Part shown: positions 31,010 to 41,976 of the stretch, piece by piece | How the letters are laid out: each line of letters opens with the position of its first letter | Position numbering within the stretch: position 1 is the stretch's first letter | Assembly: GCF_026262505.1 (NCBI RefSeq) | Contig: NC_067205.1 | Span: 10,664,001 to 10,728,000 of the forward strand | Direction: 5' to 3' | DNA length: 64,000 nucleotides | Source of the DNA: Trichomonas vaginalis G3 | Taxonomy: Eukaryota; Parabasalia; Trichomonadida; Trichomonadidae | Program-made: the position numbers and the translations under genes | Notes under the pieces: generated by a model | What the model saw: only the letters and a program-made list of their open reading frames with translations | Told to the model about the DNA's origin: nothing | The model's database searches: none

Positions 31010-31612
31010 ATGCTGCTTCGAAAGTTAGATAAAATTCCACAAACTATTGAGCGTAGACAGAGTGCGATAGCAAGAATGGAAAATAGATGTGCTCAAGCAC
31101 GCGACACACTCACTAAAACTATCGATAACATCAATGTTATCCAACCTAATGCTAAAATTGCCGATGAACAAGCAATGACATCAGCTAGATTGGAATATGA
31201 AGCTCAAATAATTCTTGATTATAGCGCTCAAAAAGTTGAAGCAGCAAGATCTTTAGTTGATTTATTGGATCAAGCAGAGCAAGAAATTCTTGGCGAAATA
31301 AAGCTTATGGAGTCTTTCTTGGCAACTAAAAAGACATTCGATCAGAATCCTCTTGCAGAAGATTACGTTGAAAAACTCAAAAGTCGCATTCAAAATTCCA
31401 CTGCAGCAAATGATGGAGAGCACTATTGCCTTTGTAGAGGTCTTAATGTTGGCCAAATGGTTCAATGTGACAATCCAAAGTGCCCATTCGAGTGGTTCCA
31501 TGTTGAATGCGTTGGAATCACCAACCGATCAGAAAACTCGTGGCTATGTCCATACTGCTCTCAGTTATTGAAAAATACGACAACTGATGAAAATCGTATT
31601 AATCCTGAATAA
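31010..31612 (+). CDS. ING-family PHD-finger protein
   Basis: The 200-residue protein has an N-terminal helical coiled coil typical of ING proteins (about residues 1-100). A C-terminal PHD finger lies at about 138-185, with the Cys4-His-Cys3 order YCLCRG, CDNPKCPFEWFHVEC and WLCPYC. ING PHD fingers read methylated H3K4 and anchor histone acetyltransferase or deacetylase complexes. The start is the ATG at 31010 rather than an upstream TTG in the same frame, because an Inr element sits immediately before it. Together with the HP1-like and histone-fold genes it makes this segment rich in chromatin functions, though not as an operon. Confidence 0.88.
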   Translation: MLLRKLDKIPQTIERRQSAIARMENRCAQARDTLTKTIDNINVIQPNAKIADEQAMTSARLEYEAQIILDYSAQKVEAARSLVDLLDQAEQEILGEIKLMESFLATKKTFDQNPLAEDYVEKLKSRIQNSTAANDGEHYCLCRGLNVGQMVQCDNPKCPFEWFHVECVGITNRSENSWLCPYCSQLLKNTTTDENRINPE

Positions 31613-32186
31613 GAATTTAATAATTCTTTCCTCAAAGATATGCATCATGTTTATAAATTTGTTTAGTTTAGCTTTTTGCATATAAATGCGTGTTTGATTG
31701 AGCTTTATAATACAAATATCTTTTTGAAAATGAAAGTAATTGTATATATATATGAAATTAACTGAGCAAACTACTTGAATCTTATTTTCTAGAATGAAGA
31801 TTATTATATCATCCATTTAATGGTTATAATGACAAGATTTTTTTTGCCAATCACTCCAAATCACTTGATTTTATGGATATATGTCAAAGACAACACATAA
31901 TTAATAATAATATTTTTTATTTTCAAAAAGGTACTTTTAATGGGCCAAAAATTGAAAATTTTTAATTTCTCTAGTTTCTAGCCAAAATCAATATAGAGTT
32001 CATATGCAAAAAGTGAAACTACTATGGTGTGGAAAAAAATATCAAAGTTCCCCACTTAAACACTATATATATATAAAAATTGATTTTTATGAATAGATCA
32101 TTTTTGGTTATATATTCTATGAAAGACATATATATCAAGAGATATTTCTTTTATATGAATGATTTGAAATCAGTTTTGTTGGTGGA
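31613..32186. other. Intergenic, AT-rich
   Basis: No gene is supported here. Alternating AT runs are frequent. Confidence 0.5.
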
Positions 32187-33101
32187 ATGGGTCCTCCATT
32201 AACAGGCTCACCTCCACCAAGATGTTTATATACATATCCAAATAACGAAAGTGGAGATTTTATCTCATCGATATCTACTTTTGATGATTTTGGACTTTCA
32301 ATTTCATCAAAAGGATACGTCCAGATTCATTCTCTCCCAAATTGGAATAAAATTTCAGGAAAACAGCTAAATAAAGTTGTATCAGGTGCTATAATTGATG
32401 CTGATACAGTTGGAATACTACATTCTCATCAAGTTTCTTTATATAATTACGAATTTAATAAAATACGAGAGATGAGACCACAAAATTCATATCTTGAAAA
32501 ATACAGATACTCATGTATACAATACAGCGAAAATGTACTTACTGCTCTTACGACAAATGGATCAATTTTTTCTTGGGATATCAGAACTAACGATATACCA
32601 CGTTGTTTAGTGCTAAATGGCATATCTGCTACAACAAGTTTGTCAGTTTTGCCTCAAACAACAGTAGTTTCAACTGATCAAGGAAAGATTTTAGTTATTG
32701 ATCCAAGGATGAACAAAAGAGTAGTCTTATTTGATATATCATGCTTTTCGCCAAGCAGTGCAATACTAGATGGAATTTCAAGAAGATTTGATTCTCCTTG
32801 GTCCATTTCATTCCAGTTTTCAAACGGATATTCTGGAATATTCGATTTAATGTATAGAACAACAGAAATAATTATTGAACCCCCACCATTTGTTGAGTGT
32901 CAAAAATATGCAAAATTGCATCCAACATTTATGGGTAAATATATGATAGTTGGATATTCTTGGTCGAAATATATATCCATCTACAAAAAACATTTGAAAA
33001 AATTCGAACTTTGTGATATCCCTATTTCTTTTTGTTCTTCGCCAATATATGATGGTTTATACTTCACATCATGTCTTGGTGATATATACCATGTATTTTA
33101 G
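32187..33101 (+). CDS. WD40-like beta-propeller protein
   Basis: The 304-residue protein has repeating beta-strand blades, including one good WD-type unit (TALTTNGSIFSWDIRT) and others such as STDQGKILVIDPR. This is enough for roughly one small propeller. The N-terminus (MGPPLTGSPPPRC) is short and Pro-rich. WD40 propellers act as scaffolds, and no specific partner can be read from the sequence. It ends in TAG with the last blade apparently complete. Confidence 0.55.
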   Translation: MGPPLTGSPPPRCLYTYPNNESGDFISSISTFDDFGLSISSKGYVQIHSLPNWNKISGKQLNKVVSGAIIDADTVGILHSHQVSLYNYEFNKIREMRPQNSYLEKYRYSCIQYSENVLTALTTNGSIFSWDIRTNDIPRCLVLNGISATTSLSVLPQTTVVSTDQGKILVIDPRMNKRVVLFDISCFSPSSAILDGISRRFDSPWSISFQFSNGYSGIFDLMYRTTEIIIEPPPFVECQKYAKLHPTFMGKYMIVGYSWSKYISIYKKHLKKFELCDIPISFCSSPIYDGLYFTSCLGDIYHVF

Positions 33102-33387
33102 TATATTATATTATTGTATTGAAATAAATTTTTGCATTAAGAAATGTAATATTGGTCTCTATGACTATTTATATGCTTTATTGATAATATTTGAAGCACT
33201 AAATATGTTTGATTTACAATCTTCTGAAAATTCAAAATTTTAAATAGAAATTGAATAGAAGCCAAAACTATTGATTTTCAAGTTTATAAAGACTGAGATT
33301 TGAATAATTGTGTCAAACTTTAATATAAAAAATTATTAAAAATTATTAAAAAATGCTTTTAATCAAGATATCAATAAGAAAATATTA

Positions 33388-34247
33388 TTATATGTCAGAA
33401 CTGATTTGCGGATCAAATGGATCAAATGGTGTACCTAGAGGATTGAAGTTGATATGTAAATTAAACATTTCTTCGAGTTCAGCACGCATAATTTGGCTGG
33501 TATCACAAATTTCACCTTGTGGAAGATCATTCGTTTCAAAGGCAGGTGGGGTAACCAAAACGCCATCTGTGTGAATTTCCATGATTATTTTTCTTTCTAA
33601 ATCTGAGAATACATCCCTGTGAGCAGATTTCAAAATGTCCTTATATGTATACCTTTTAATGATTGAACCGCTTCCAATATCTTTAACATAATAGGCAGAC
33701 TGAAAGTAATATTTGTTATTTTGCCTTCTTGTTGTGATGTAGAATGATCCAGGGAGGACAATTTCTATTTCAAAAAACTCGGTTTTCCCTTTATTTTCAA
33801 ATGAAATGATTGATGCTACATCATGTTCGATGGAACGAAACAAATTATGCCTCTCTTCAAGATCTCTTGTGCGTGTAAATAATTCTGTAATTTTGTCATC
33901 TGTTAACTCAAGGTGTTCTGGCTGATTTTCTCCTAAGAATTTTGTAAATTTTGCATTTAAATAAATTGGTGAATAATCTTCCCATGTTTTTCCATAACTT
34001 CCAAGGATAGTTTTGGATGATGACAAATTTCTCTTGGAGCAATTGTCGTTAAAAATCCTCTATCATCCTTAAATCTGATAAACAGAACCATGAAACAGCA
34101 TTCCTGACATGTTGTTTTGTGAATTTTATCATAGTCTTTGGCATGCTTTAGTTTAATATCCTCAAGAGCCTTTTCCAGCTTACTCAATGAGTTAGCATCA
34201 CCAACAGAGTATGTACCCTTCTTATTGTACCTCTTGCAAATAGCCAT
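33388..34247 (-). pseudogene. Conserved-looking gene split by a frameshift, unknown family
   Basis: Two frames overlap by 70 bases. The upstream one (33957-34247, 96 codons, starts MAICKRYNKKGTYS) has an ATG but ends in an odd tail. The downstream one (33388-34026, 212 codons) has no ATG near its start; its first Met is far inside. The simplest reading is one protein of about 285 residues broken by a one-base shift near 34000-34030. No trichomonad intron signals (GTATGT, ACTAACACACAG) are seen there. I do not recognise the family. The C-terminal part is rich in aromatic residues (GSFYITTRRQNNKYYFQSAYY) and ends Pro-rich. A sequencing error is possible. Confidence 0.5.
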
Positions 34248-35078
34248 GCAAAAATATGAAAGAGGTTTATCTCAAATTTTCAGAATCCAAAGTTCAGAAA
34301 AATTTAAAGCCGGATAACGGTTTTTATGAAATTAATTTTTTAATTATTTATTGCATTTTCAATATATGCATGATGTATCACACTCAAAATTTCATCATGA
34401 CAAATTCCATTTTGATTTTGAAAGTCAAATGAAATCCTCAGATATAGTTTTTGATAGTTTCAATTCTCTGTAAAATCCTGTAAAAATTTTAGAGTTCAAC
34501 TATTTTAAATTGAAAGGATCCGAACAATTCTTTGAAAAGTTATGTGAAATTCGATTAAGTTTAATCGATATTTTAAATTTACAAGATACTACTTGATTCC
34601 ACGAAACGATTTGATTCGCAAAAAGGTAAGCTATTCAAAAATATAATGTTGCATTATTTTTTGAGGTCTCATATTTTCTTGTCCATCGAAACATGTTTTT
34701 TACTTTATTAGATTTTAGGAAAATTTTGAATCGTCAAAATCAAACAATCACTTCAAAAATTGAAATAAAAATTACCAATGGATCGTTCAACGTTATCATA
34801 AATGAAAAAATTGACACAATGCGATGAAATGTTCGTATTGACTATTTGCCCACTGTGGACCTTCTAAATATAAAATAATAAAGAGATTATTTTTTAAATT
34901 AAAAATTTATCTTTTTAGCATGCCCCTGAAAATAAAAAAATTGTCACTTTTCCGGACAAAAATAATGATCCTTCGAATTTTTTTGAACTCAAGAAAAATA
35001 AATTTTGATTTGTACATTCAACACGAACACTTTTTAAATGGAATCCAAAAAGTGGCTGTATTGAACATGTATAAATTA
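34248..35078. other. Intergenic, AT-rich
   Basis: This 0.8-kb gap shows no supported gene or clear repeat. Confidence 0.5.
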
Positions 35079-36203
35079 TTATTTATAAACAAAAACTCCT
35101 TGGTCAGAGAAGTATTTTTTCATTCTATCGACAGATTCCTTTGGAGCAGGAATAGTCAAATCTAAAACAGGCAAAACCACTTTAACTCTTTCGCCAGATC
35201 CAACAACACAAAGGCCGGCCATTGAATAACAAGTGTGTAAAGGATCAGGATCGTTTGGAGGGGAGTCACAGAACCCTCCACTGTGTATCTGTGACGACCT
35301 GAGAATGTATTGGGACATGGCGTCGACATTCCAAAATTCAGGGATTTTCAAATGGTTTGAAATGATTCTGGCGGCTGTTCCCATCCACCAGGAGTAGCAG
35401 GAATCAACGAGTTTGTTCGTGCGGCCATTAAAACCTCCTGCGAACTCATCTTGACGCATTGCAATGTATCTGACAACTAAATTTAGGTCGATTTCGTCTA
35501 ACGCGTTCAAAATGTATAGGATTCCGACACCACAATGGACAAAACCGCCATGGGACTCACAAAATGGGGTAGGAGAAAAGCCTCCGTCGTAATTAAAGCA
35601 ACTTTTAGTAAATTTAAGAACATCTTTTGTTAATTCGGGTGTCATAATGTTGAGAATGTTTGCAATTGCAAGTGCAGCGTATGTAGAGCGTAAGTCTATC
35701 TCAGAATCTAGTGAAGCTGAAAATGAACCATCATTTTGCTTCAGACTCATAAGAAAGTTATACATTTTGGATCTATCTATTAACTTATATGCATTTTCAT
35801 CGCCACATATGGATAAGGCTGTAATTGCTTGCAAGTTTGTAATAATATTGCAATTATCCTCTGAAAATCCAGAAAATTGGCCTGACTCTGTCATTCTGTG
35901 TGATAAAAACTGTTCCATTTTTGAACGCACCATTGGAAATTTTTCACTTTGATCAATTCCAAGAATTGGAAATGCAGCTAATGAATATGCTGCATAAACT
36001 GGTATTATAGACTCGGATCTTTGACCTTTCACTGATGATTTATTAATTAAATTTGAAAGAAAACCAATATGATCACCAAGATTCCAATCTACGGTTCTTG
36101 ATCTAAGACATTTTATATAATTGCACTTCTCCTTTTGCATTTCGGAGGTTTTTGTTGGAATTCCTTCATCATCATATTCCAAAGTATATAAATCAAAATC
36201 CAT
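35079..36203 (-). CDS. Protein prenyltransferase beta subunit
   Basis: The 374-residue protein has the alpha-alpha barrel repeats of prenyltransferase beta subunits (GGF/GGFxxxxxxx...H...Y). The zinc ligands are visible: D and C in NKLVDSCYSWW (about residues 264-266) and H in DPLHTCYSMAGLC (about 322). The QDEFAGGFNGRTNK block before them is typical. The enzyme attaches farnesyl or geranylgeranyl groups to C-terminal Cys of small GTPases together with an alpha subunit. Features are mixed between farnesyl-, GGTase-I and Rab GGTase beta, so I leave the type open. The ATG lies only 49 bases from the divergent ankyrin gene. Confidence 0.85.
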   Translation of the reverse strand: MDFDLYTLEYDDEGIPTKTSEMQKEKCNYIKCLRSRTVDWNLGDHIGFLSNLINKSSVKGQRSESIIPVYAAYSLAAFPILGIDQSEKFPMVRSKMEQFLSHRMTESGQFSGFSEDNCNIITNLQAITALSICGDENAYKLIDRSKMYNFLMSLKQNDGSFSASLDSEIDLRSTYAALAIANILNIMTPELTKDVLKFTKSCFNYDGGFSPTPFCESHGGFVHCGVGILYILNALDEIDLNLVVRYIAMRQDEFAGGFNGRTNKLVDSCYSWWMGTAARIISNHLKIPEFWNVDAMSQYILRSSQIHSGGFCDSPPNDPDPLHTCYSMAGLCVVGSGERVKVVLPVLDLTIPAPKESVDRMKKYFSDQGVFVYK

Positions 36204-36252
36204 TAAAATAAAATGGGGTCTGAAATTTTTATTTTGGGGTTTAAATTTTTTT

Positions 36253-37860
36253 ATGGTATCTGAAAAGGATTTTAATAAGCTCTTGGAGTTGAGTAAAGAT
36301 CATATCGAGCTTATGAACACGATATACCGACTAAAAACATTCGATGAAACCGAAATCGACAAAATTTACAAAGATATAAAAATTAAAATGATTGATACTA
36401 AACTATACACGCCAGAATCTTTTTGTATGATTATTTCCGATGCTTCAAAATTCAATAACAGGTATTTGAAATCATATTTATCCTTATTCAAAAAGATTAT
36501 TCAAGAATATCATATAAAAACAATACATAGGATTTCAGCCATTCTTAATTACTTTGTTTATAAAGAATGTGGAATTATTCTTGATTTTGATAACGCGTTT
36601 TATTTAAAAGATTATGAATCTCAAAATATTTCCATTAATATTCATGAAGAAAATACTATTTACAAAGCAATAATGGAAGATGATTTAAAGATGTTTATAT
36701 TATTCACAGAAATCGATGGATTTGATGTAAATCATGCAGAAGAGTTTAGTAATTTTTATCCAGAACCTCTTGAGTATTCATATCTCGAATTATGTTGTTA
36801 TCATGGAGCCGTTAATTGTTTCAAATTATTAAGAACAAAATACAATCAAGAAATAACATATCAATGCCTTATGTTTTCATTTTTAAGCGGAGTTCCTGAT
36901 ATCGTGAATGAATGTTTAAAGGTGCAAAAACCATTATATCAATGTATGGAATATTCAATCATATCACATAACATTGATTTCATTTCATATTTGATGAATG
37001 AATATGAATTAACGATCGATCCTGAAGATTGTTGCAAACATAATAATCTTCATGCATTTTTGGTTTATTTCGACCAAACTAATGATATACAAAATTGTTT
37101 AGTTTCATCTCCACTTTTTCATCTTCCATCTCTTTGTGAATATTTTATTTCACAATGTGATAATATCAATGAAAATGAAGCCTGTGAAACAACTGCTCTT
37201 TGTAATGCAGCATATAGTGGATGCAAGGAAATTACTGAACTTTTCATTTCCCATGGAGCAAAAGTTGATGTACGAGATTGTGATAATTTGATTCCTCTTC
37301 ATTATGCAGCCAAAACAAACAGTAAAGAAAATGTTGAAGTCCTCATCTTACATAATTCAGATGTCAATTCAAAGACATATTTTAATGAATGGACTCCTAT
37401 TCATTATGCAGCAATTACGAACAATATGGAAATTGTGGAGCTTCTTATTTCAAATGGTGCAGATGTGACTGCAAAAGATGTCAACGGAAATACAGTTCTA
37501 CACCATGCTTCAGAACATAATAGTATAGAAGCAGCAGAAGTTCTAATTTCCCATGGAGCATTTGTAGATGAAAAAAATATGTCTGGTCAAACGTCTTTAT
37601 TTTTTACAGCAATTTGGAATGATGTAGAAATGACAGAATTCCTTTTGAAGCATGGTGCTGATATTAATGCAAAAGATAATGATAATAAAACACCACTTAT
37701 ATTTGCTATTGAAAACGGATGTGAATATACAGCGAAATACCTCATTTTGCACTATGCCGATGTCAAAGCTAAAGACAAATCAGGCAAAACTACCTTTGAT
37801 TATGCAAATGAATTGGAACTAACCGAAATAGTAGACCTTTTAATTTCTCACGGTGCGTAA
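36253..37860 (+). CDS. DUF3447/ankyrin-repeat protein
   Basis: The 535-residue protein belongs to a large trichomonad family. It has an N-terminal helical region (residues 1-120), a DUF3447-like segment (about 125-290, with LELCCYHGAVNCFKLLRTKY), and about six ankyrin repeats from roughly residue 310 to the end (TPIHYAAITNNMEIVELLISNGADV and relatives). Family members are probably cytoplasmic binding scaffolds and their partners are unknown. The ATG at 36253 is chosen because the frame upstream of it overlaps the antisense 5' end of the prenyltransferase gene and does not match the paralogue at 39797, while MVSEKDFNKLLELSKDH aligns with that paralogue's start. Confidence 0.85.
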   Translation: MVSEKDFNKLLELSKDHIELMNTIYRLKTFDETEIDKIYKDIKIKMIDTKLYTPESFCMIISDASKFNNRYLKSYLSLFKKIIQEYHIKTIHRISAILNYFVYKECGIILDFDNAFYLKDYESQNISINIHEENTIYKAIMEDDLKMFILFTEIDGFDVNHAEEFSNFYPEPLEYSYLELCCYHGAVNCFKLLRTKYNQEITYQCLMFSFLSGVPDIVNECLKVQKPLYQCMEYSIISHNIDFISYLMNEYELTIDPEDCCKHNNLHAFLVYFDQTNDIQNCLVSSPLFHLPSLCEYFISQCDNINENEACETTALCNAAYSGCKEITELFISHGAKVDVRDCDNLIPLHYAAKTNSKENVEVLILHNSDVNSKTYFNEWTPIHYAAITNNMEIVELLISNGADVTAKDVNGNTVLHHASEHNSIEAAEVLISHGAFVDEKNMSGQTSLFFTAIWNDVEMTEFLLKHGADINAKDNDNKTPLIFAIENGCEYTAKYLILHYADVKAKDKSGKTTFDYANELELTEIVDLLISHGA

Positions 37861-38305
37861 AATCATCATCTATTATATATTTGTAATTAATGAGACTAAT
37901 AAAATAATAAAAAAATCTAATATTATATAGAATTCCTTGTGTAGATTTGATATCTCCGAATTACATCATTCTCTATTATAATTTAAAATTATTTAGAAAT
38001 AAAGATTAATAAAAATTAGTTCGGATGACTCTTTTTTTATGAAACACTAGATGTGCACTTATTACTTCTGGTACACTATCAAATCATAATTAACTAAAAT
38101 GCAACTTTATATGATATTTATTAAACATTTTTCATTGCAAATCTAATAATATCAGTCGCAATGAATTGGCTAATATAATTGCTAATACATCAATGAAGTG
38201 ATTTATTTCAATCTCAATATAATGGTTACTGACAAACCCTGTCAAAAAAAATTGAGAAAATGTCAAAAAAATAATAAAAATAAAAAGCAAATATTTAAGA
38301 AGAGT
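37861..38305. other. Intergenic between convergent genes
   Basis: AT-rich 3' flanks of the ankyrin and HAP40-like genes. Nothing else is recognised. Confidence 0.5.
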
Positions 38306-39229
38306 TTATTGGGACAATTCTGCATATGCTGCCTCGACACTCTTAGACAAAAGGAAGTGGTGTCTCTCAAACAAAGAAATCTGTAATTCTGTGAAGTAAT
38401 TTGAACTTCTAGCTTGGTTGATAATTGCATCAATAACAGCGATTTGGTTTGACTTTGTTGCATCGCATAACTGCTTGAATAACTCTGCAACGCCTTGTTC
38501 AAGGTTCTTTTCAGCATATGTAATGCAATCCTGGTATTTGAAGGCTGCAAGAAGTAATTGGGCTTTAAGTATCTTAATATTTGTCAATTGAGCCTTCATT
38601 AATTGTGAAGAGTTAATTTGGTCATTATTTTCCTCTCCAAGTTTAGTTTGGACTCGATCGACAACCAACAGAGCAAGATCTAGTCTGTCACCTCTGCTAT
38701 AGCAGTCAACACAGTTAAAAACAGAATCGAATAGAAGTGGAGGTGAAAGATGTTGTTCTAAGCAAAGATTTGCAGCTTCTTCGTATGTATTTCCTGCATA
38801 GTGGAGAAGATCGAATTGAGCTTCTGTCTTTCCAAGCTCAAGAAGTAAAACTACAGCAAGATTTGGTTTATTATCGGATTTAAGTACATCAGCTGCTACA
38901 CGATAGCAATGAAGTCCATCAGCTAATGGGTCTGACCATGTATCGCGAAGATTTCTTGAAATGCTAAAATTGAAATTTGCAGATTTGATAAATAAACGAG
39001 CTGCTTTAACAGCAGTTCTAACTGTATGTTGTTTGTCTTCGATTTTTTGCCAACATTGCATTTCTCCGAACTTTGCAAGAGCGACAAGTCCGCATTCGAA
39101 CGGATTTTCTTCGTCTTGAGTCCTGGAAAGTTCGTCAAATTCGGCAGCGGTTTCCTTGAGCGAATTCTTAGTACGGAAAAGCTTTGTAAGTTTGGCTGAT
39201 ATCTCATCAAAGCGCTTATAAAACGTCAT
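38306..39229 (-). CDS. HAP40 (F8A)-like TPR protein
   Basis: The 307-residue protein is all-helical with TPR-like repeats. Its order of blocks resembles human HAP40. The first is a start of the type FDEISAKLTKLFRTKNSLKE...FDELSR (compare [20 protein letters not shown]). Next come LALAKF-like and AARLF blocks, then a C-terminal ELFKQLCDATKSNQ...FERHHFLL. HAP40 binds tightly between the two halves of huntingtin and has been tied to endosome motility. The alignment is by eye and divergent, and an alpha-SNAP-type TPR protein is the main alternative. No huntingtin gene is seen in this window. The frame is intact. Confidence 0.55.
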   Translation of the reverse strand: MTFYKRFDEISAKLTKLFRTKNSLKETAAEFDELSRTQDEENPFECGLVALAKFGEMQCWQKIEDKQHTVRTAVKAARLFIKSANFNFSISRNLRDTWSDPLADGLHCYRVAADVLKSDNKPNLAVVLLLELGKTEAQFDLLHYAGNTYEEAANLCLEQHLSPPLLFDSVFNCVDCYSRGDRLDLALLVVDRVQTKLGEENNDQINSSQLMKAQLTNIKILKAQLLLAAFKYQDCITYAEKNLEQGVAELFKQLCDATKSNQIAVIDAIINQARSSNYFTELQISLFERHHFLLSKSVEAAYAELSQ

Positions 39230-39796
39230 CGCTGTCTAATTTTGTAAACTTCAGAAATTCAATTTTGATTTCATTTTTTAGGATCAGACTTTACTTTAGG
39301 ATCATGTTTAGAGATGGAAAAAACATTTCTGATGCATCACGAACTCACTCCAATTCTCCGATTTATTAATGAATTTTTCCAATTTCAGAGTAATTCATAA
39401 TAAGAAATGTGCTTTATTAATCAAGCATGCTTTCAATCACCAAATTTTTCAAAATGAACGGTGCATATACACTTTTGCAGATCAGTGTTAAATTGAAAAA
39501 GCCAACAAATCAAGATTCGACAGAATGAAGCAAAGGAAGATGCAATTGCACTCATATAATCCAGTAAACAAGAATTTTAGGAAGATGTAGCTATGCATGT
39601 CTCTCAAACTAGTCCAAATTATTAAAAAGCATGAAAAGAATGAATTCTAGAATTTTTACTGCAAATTCCAAATTCATATTTACTCGTCACTGTGTTTCCT
39701 TCCAATTGTGTGTATCAATATTATAACTAGTAGCTCATTTACAAAGTTTTTTTTTCCTGAATAAATAAATTTACCACCAAAAGTTTTTATTTTTTT
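39230..39796. other. Intergenic between divergent genes
   Basis: AT-rich promoter region with no recognised element beyond T-rich tracts next to the ATG at 39797. Confidence 0.5.
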
Positions 39797-41209
39797 ATGA
39801 GCATCACTTATGAAGAATTCTTGGAAGTATTCCATGATGCGATTGTTACTTTAAAAGCATTGTACAGACTTAAAGCAAAGACGCAAGATGAAATAACTCG
39901 TATTTACAAAGAAATAAAAAGGAATTTGATTAAAATGAAAGTATTCACACCATCTCAAATTCTTAGTGCTATTTCTTGTGCAGCAATTTATAACAATCGT
40001 TTTTTAAGATCATATTGGGCATTATTCAAAATAATCTATAACAAATATCAACCAAAGACGCTTGATAATCTCACACCTCTTTTCAATGAATTATTTCGTT
40101 TAGAATATGAGCTTCAAAATAAATCTGATATTTCAACTTTGTTAGAATTTCATGAAGAAAACACGATTTTCAGAGCAATTATGGATGATGATATTCAAGC
40201 ATTCATTGCATTCACCGAAAGAGAAGGATTTGATGAAAATTAATATAATAGATTTCGTAAATATTATCCATATAGTAGAATGGGATTAACACTTCTTGAA
40301 TTTTGTTGCTATCATGGAGCTGTCAAATGCTTTAAGTTTTTAAGAACAAAATATAACTTTATCATTTCATATAAATGTGTTTTGTTTTCTTTCTTAAGTG
40401 GAAATCCAGATATTTTAAATGAATGTTTGAAATATCAACCACCTCATTATAATTTAGGTATGGAATTTGCAATTATATCACATAATATTGACTTTGTTAT
40501 GTTTATACAGAATCATTACAACTATGAGATTGATTTATATTCTTGCAAAATGTACAACAATATTCAGGTATTTTTTATTTATTTAATTCAACATGAAGAT
40601 TTTCAATTAAACCATTGTGTTTTTTATTCCATAAAATATAATTTTGTTTGCCTTTTGGAATTTTTCATTGCACATGGAGCAGATGTAAAGAAAATGCGTT
40701 TTGGATGGAGATTTTCTGCTCTTCATATTGCAGTAAAATATGACAGTGTTGAATCAGCTGAAGTTCTATTATGGCATGGTGTTGAAGTTAATGCGAAAGA
40801 TATTAATAGAATACCTCCTCTTCACCTTGCAAAAAGTTCAAAGATGGTAAAACTTCTTCGTTCATATGGTGTAAATGTAAATGCGAAAGACAAATACGGA
40901 AGAAATGCTCTTCATTTTGCAGTCTATAATTGTGTTGCCCAAGAAATAGCTGAAATACTTATTTCATCTGGAATTAATGTCAACTCAAAAACTAAGGAAG
41001 GGAAAACACCTCTTCATTATGCTGTGGTTCGCCATCCAGATATTTCAAGACTTCTTATATCGCTTGGCGCAGATGTTAATGCAAAAGATAGGCATGGGCT
41101 AACTCCTCTCCAGGATGCAATAAAGAATAATAAAATTGCCGTAGCGCAGCTTCTTGCTTCTTATCCTATGGAGCAAGTGGGTTGTATTTCTGCTTGTAGC
41201 ATCAATTGA
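39797..41209 (+). pseudogene. DUF3447/ankyrin paralogue interrupted by one TAA
   Basis: This is a paralogue of the gene at 36253-37860, with the same N-terminal region (MSITYEEFLEVFHDAIVTLKALYRLK), DUF3447-like segment (LEFCCYHGAVKCFKFLRTKY) and about five ankyrin repeats. One in-frame TAA (40241-40243) stands after FTEREGFDEN. The frame then continues without shift through the remaining 320 codons to TGA. The paralogue has sense codons at this spot. With no other damage, the break is young; readthrough, polymorphism between chromosome copies or a sequence error are the alternatives. Confidence 0.75.
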
Positions 41210-41976
41210 AACAATTAAACTGGATTACAATCAAGAAATTAAAAATTCTATTGTTTCAGATTATAGCAAACTATATTTAAATCGAAGAAATTCTTTTTCT
41301 TCCAAGATATCCCTATTTCAATTTCTTTGACATATTTTTATGGATTCTCGTCTTTTTTAACTAATATATTTATCCATATGTCATTGAATTCATTCTCAAT
41401 TCGTGAATTTTGCAGTATTATTCGTATTTGCAGAATCTGAAGACAATTAATCAGCAACTTATTTTGATTTCCCATCATAACGCATTTCAAGTTTTTGCTG
41501 TTATATGAGAAATAATTGAGGAGATTTGAGATGTTAGAGCACACGATGGTGACATAACATTGCTAAAAATACACTAAAATATAGTCCAATTTTAGAAGTC
41601 TATCAAATTGCTGGGATAGGCTTTGTCCAAAAGTTATCCAAAGTTTGTATATTACTAATAAAGAATCTATTATTTCATTTTATGATATATTCTTTAATTA
41701 ATAATAGATTAATAATATTATACAATATAGAATAATATAGAATAGAAACTTCTTTCATTAATAATATTCCATTTTATGATATATTCTTTCAGTAATAATA
41801 TATTTTACCCGAAAACTTCTAATTTTTCTCAATCAATGAGATTCTGGTACTAACTATATGATTCAAAGTTTATGAGAGGAGAAAAAAAAATATTAAATAA
41901 AATTATATTTTAAAAAATTTAAGAATTATAGAATATATATAATAAATATTTTAGATCGAACAAAATATAAATCATA
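41210..41976. other. Intergenic, very AT-rich, with direct repeats
   Basis: The block ATTTTATGATATATTCTTT occurs near 41678 and again near 41771, amid many AATAATAT variants. A 68-codon frame (41338-41544, minus) has coding-like composition but no recognisable similarity and is not called. Confidence 0.45.

Noticed and set aside
33957-34040. Short intron joining the two overlapping frames
   Set aside because: No GTATGT-type donor or ACTAACACACAG-type acceptor is present near the junction.
36121-36252. N-terminal extension of the ankyrin protein
   Set aside because: The extra codons overlap the antisense start of the prenyltransferase gene, begin with TTG, and are absent from the paralogue.
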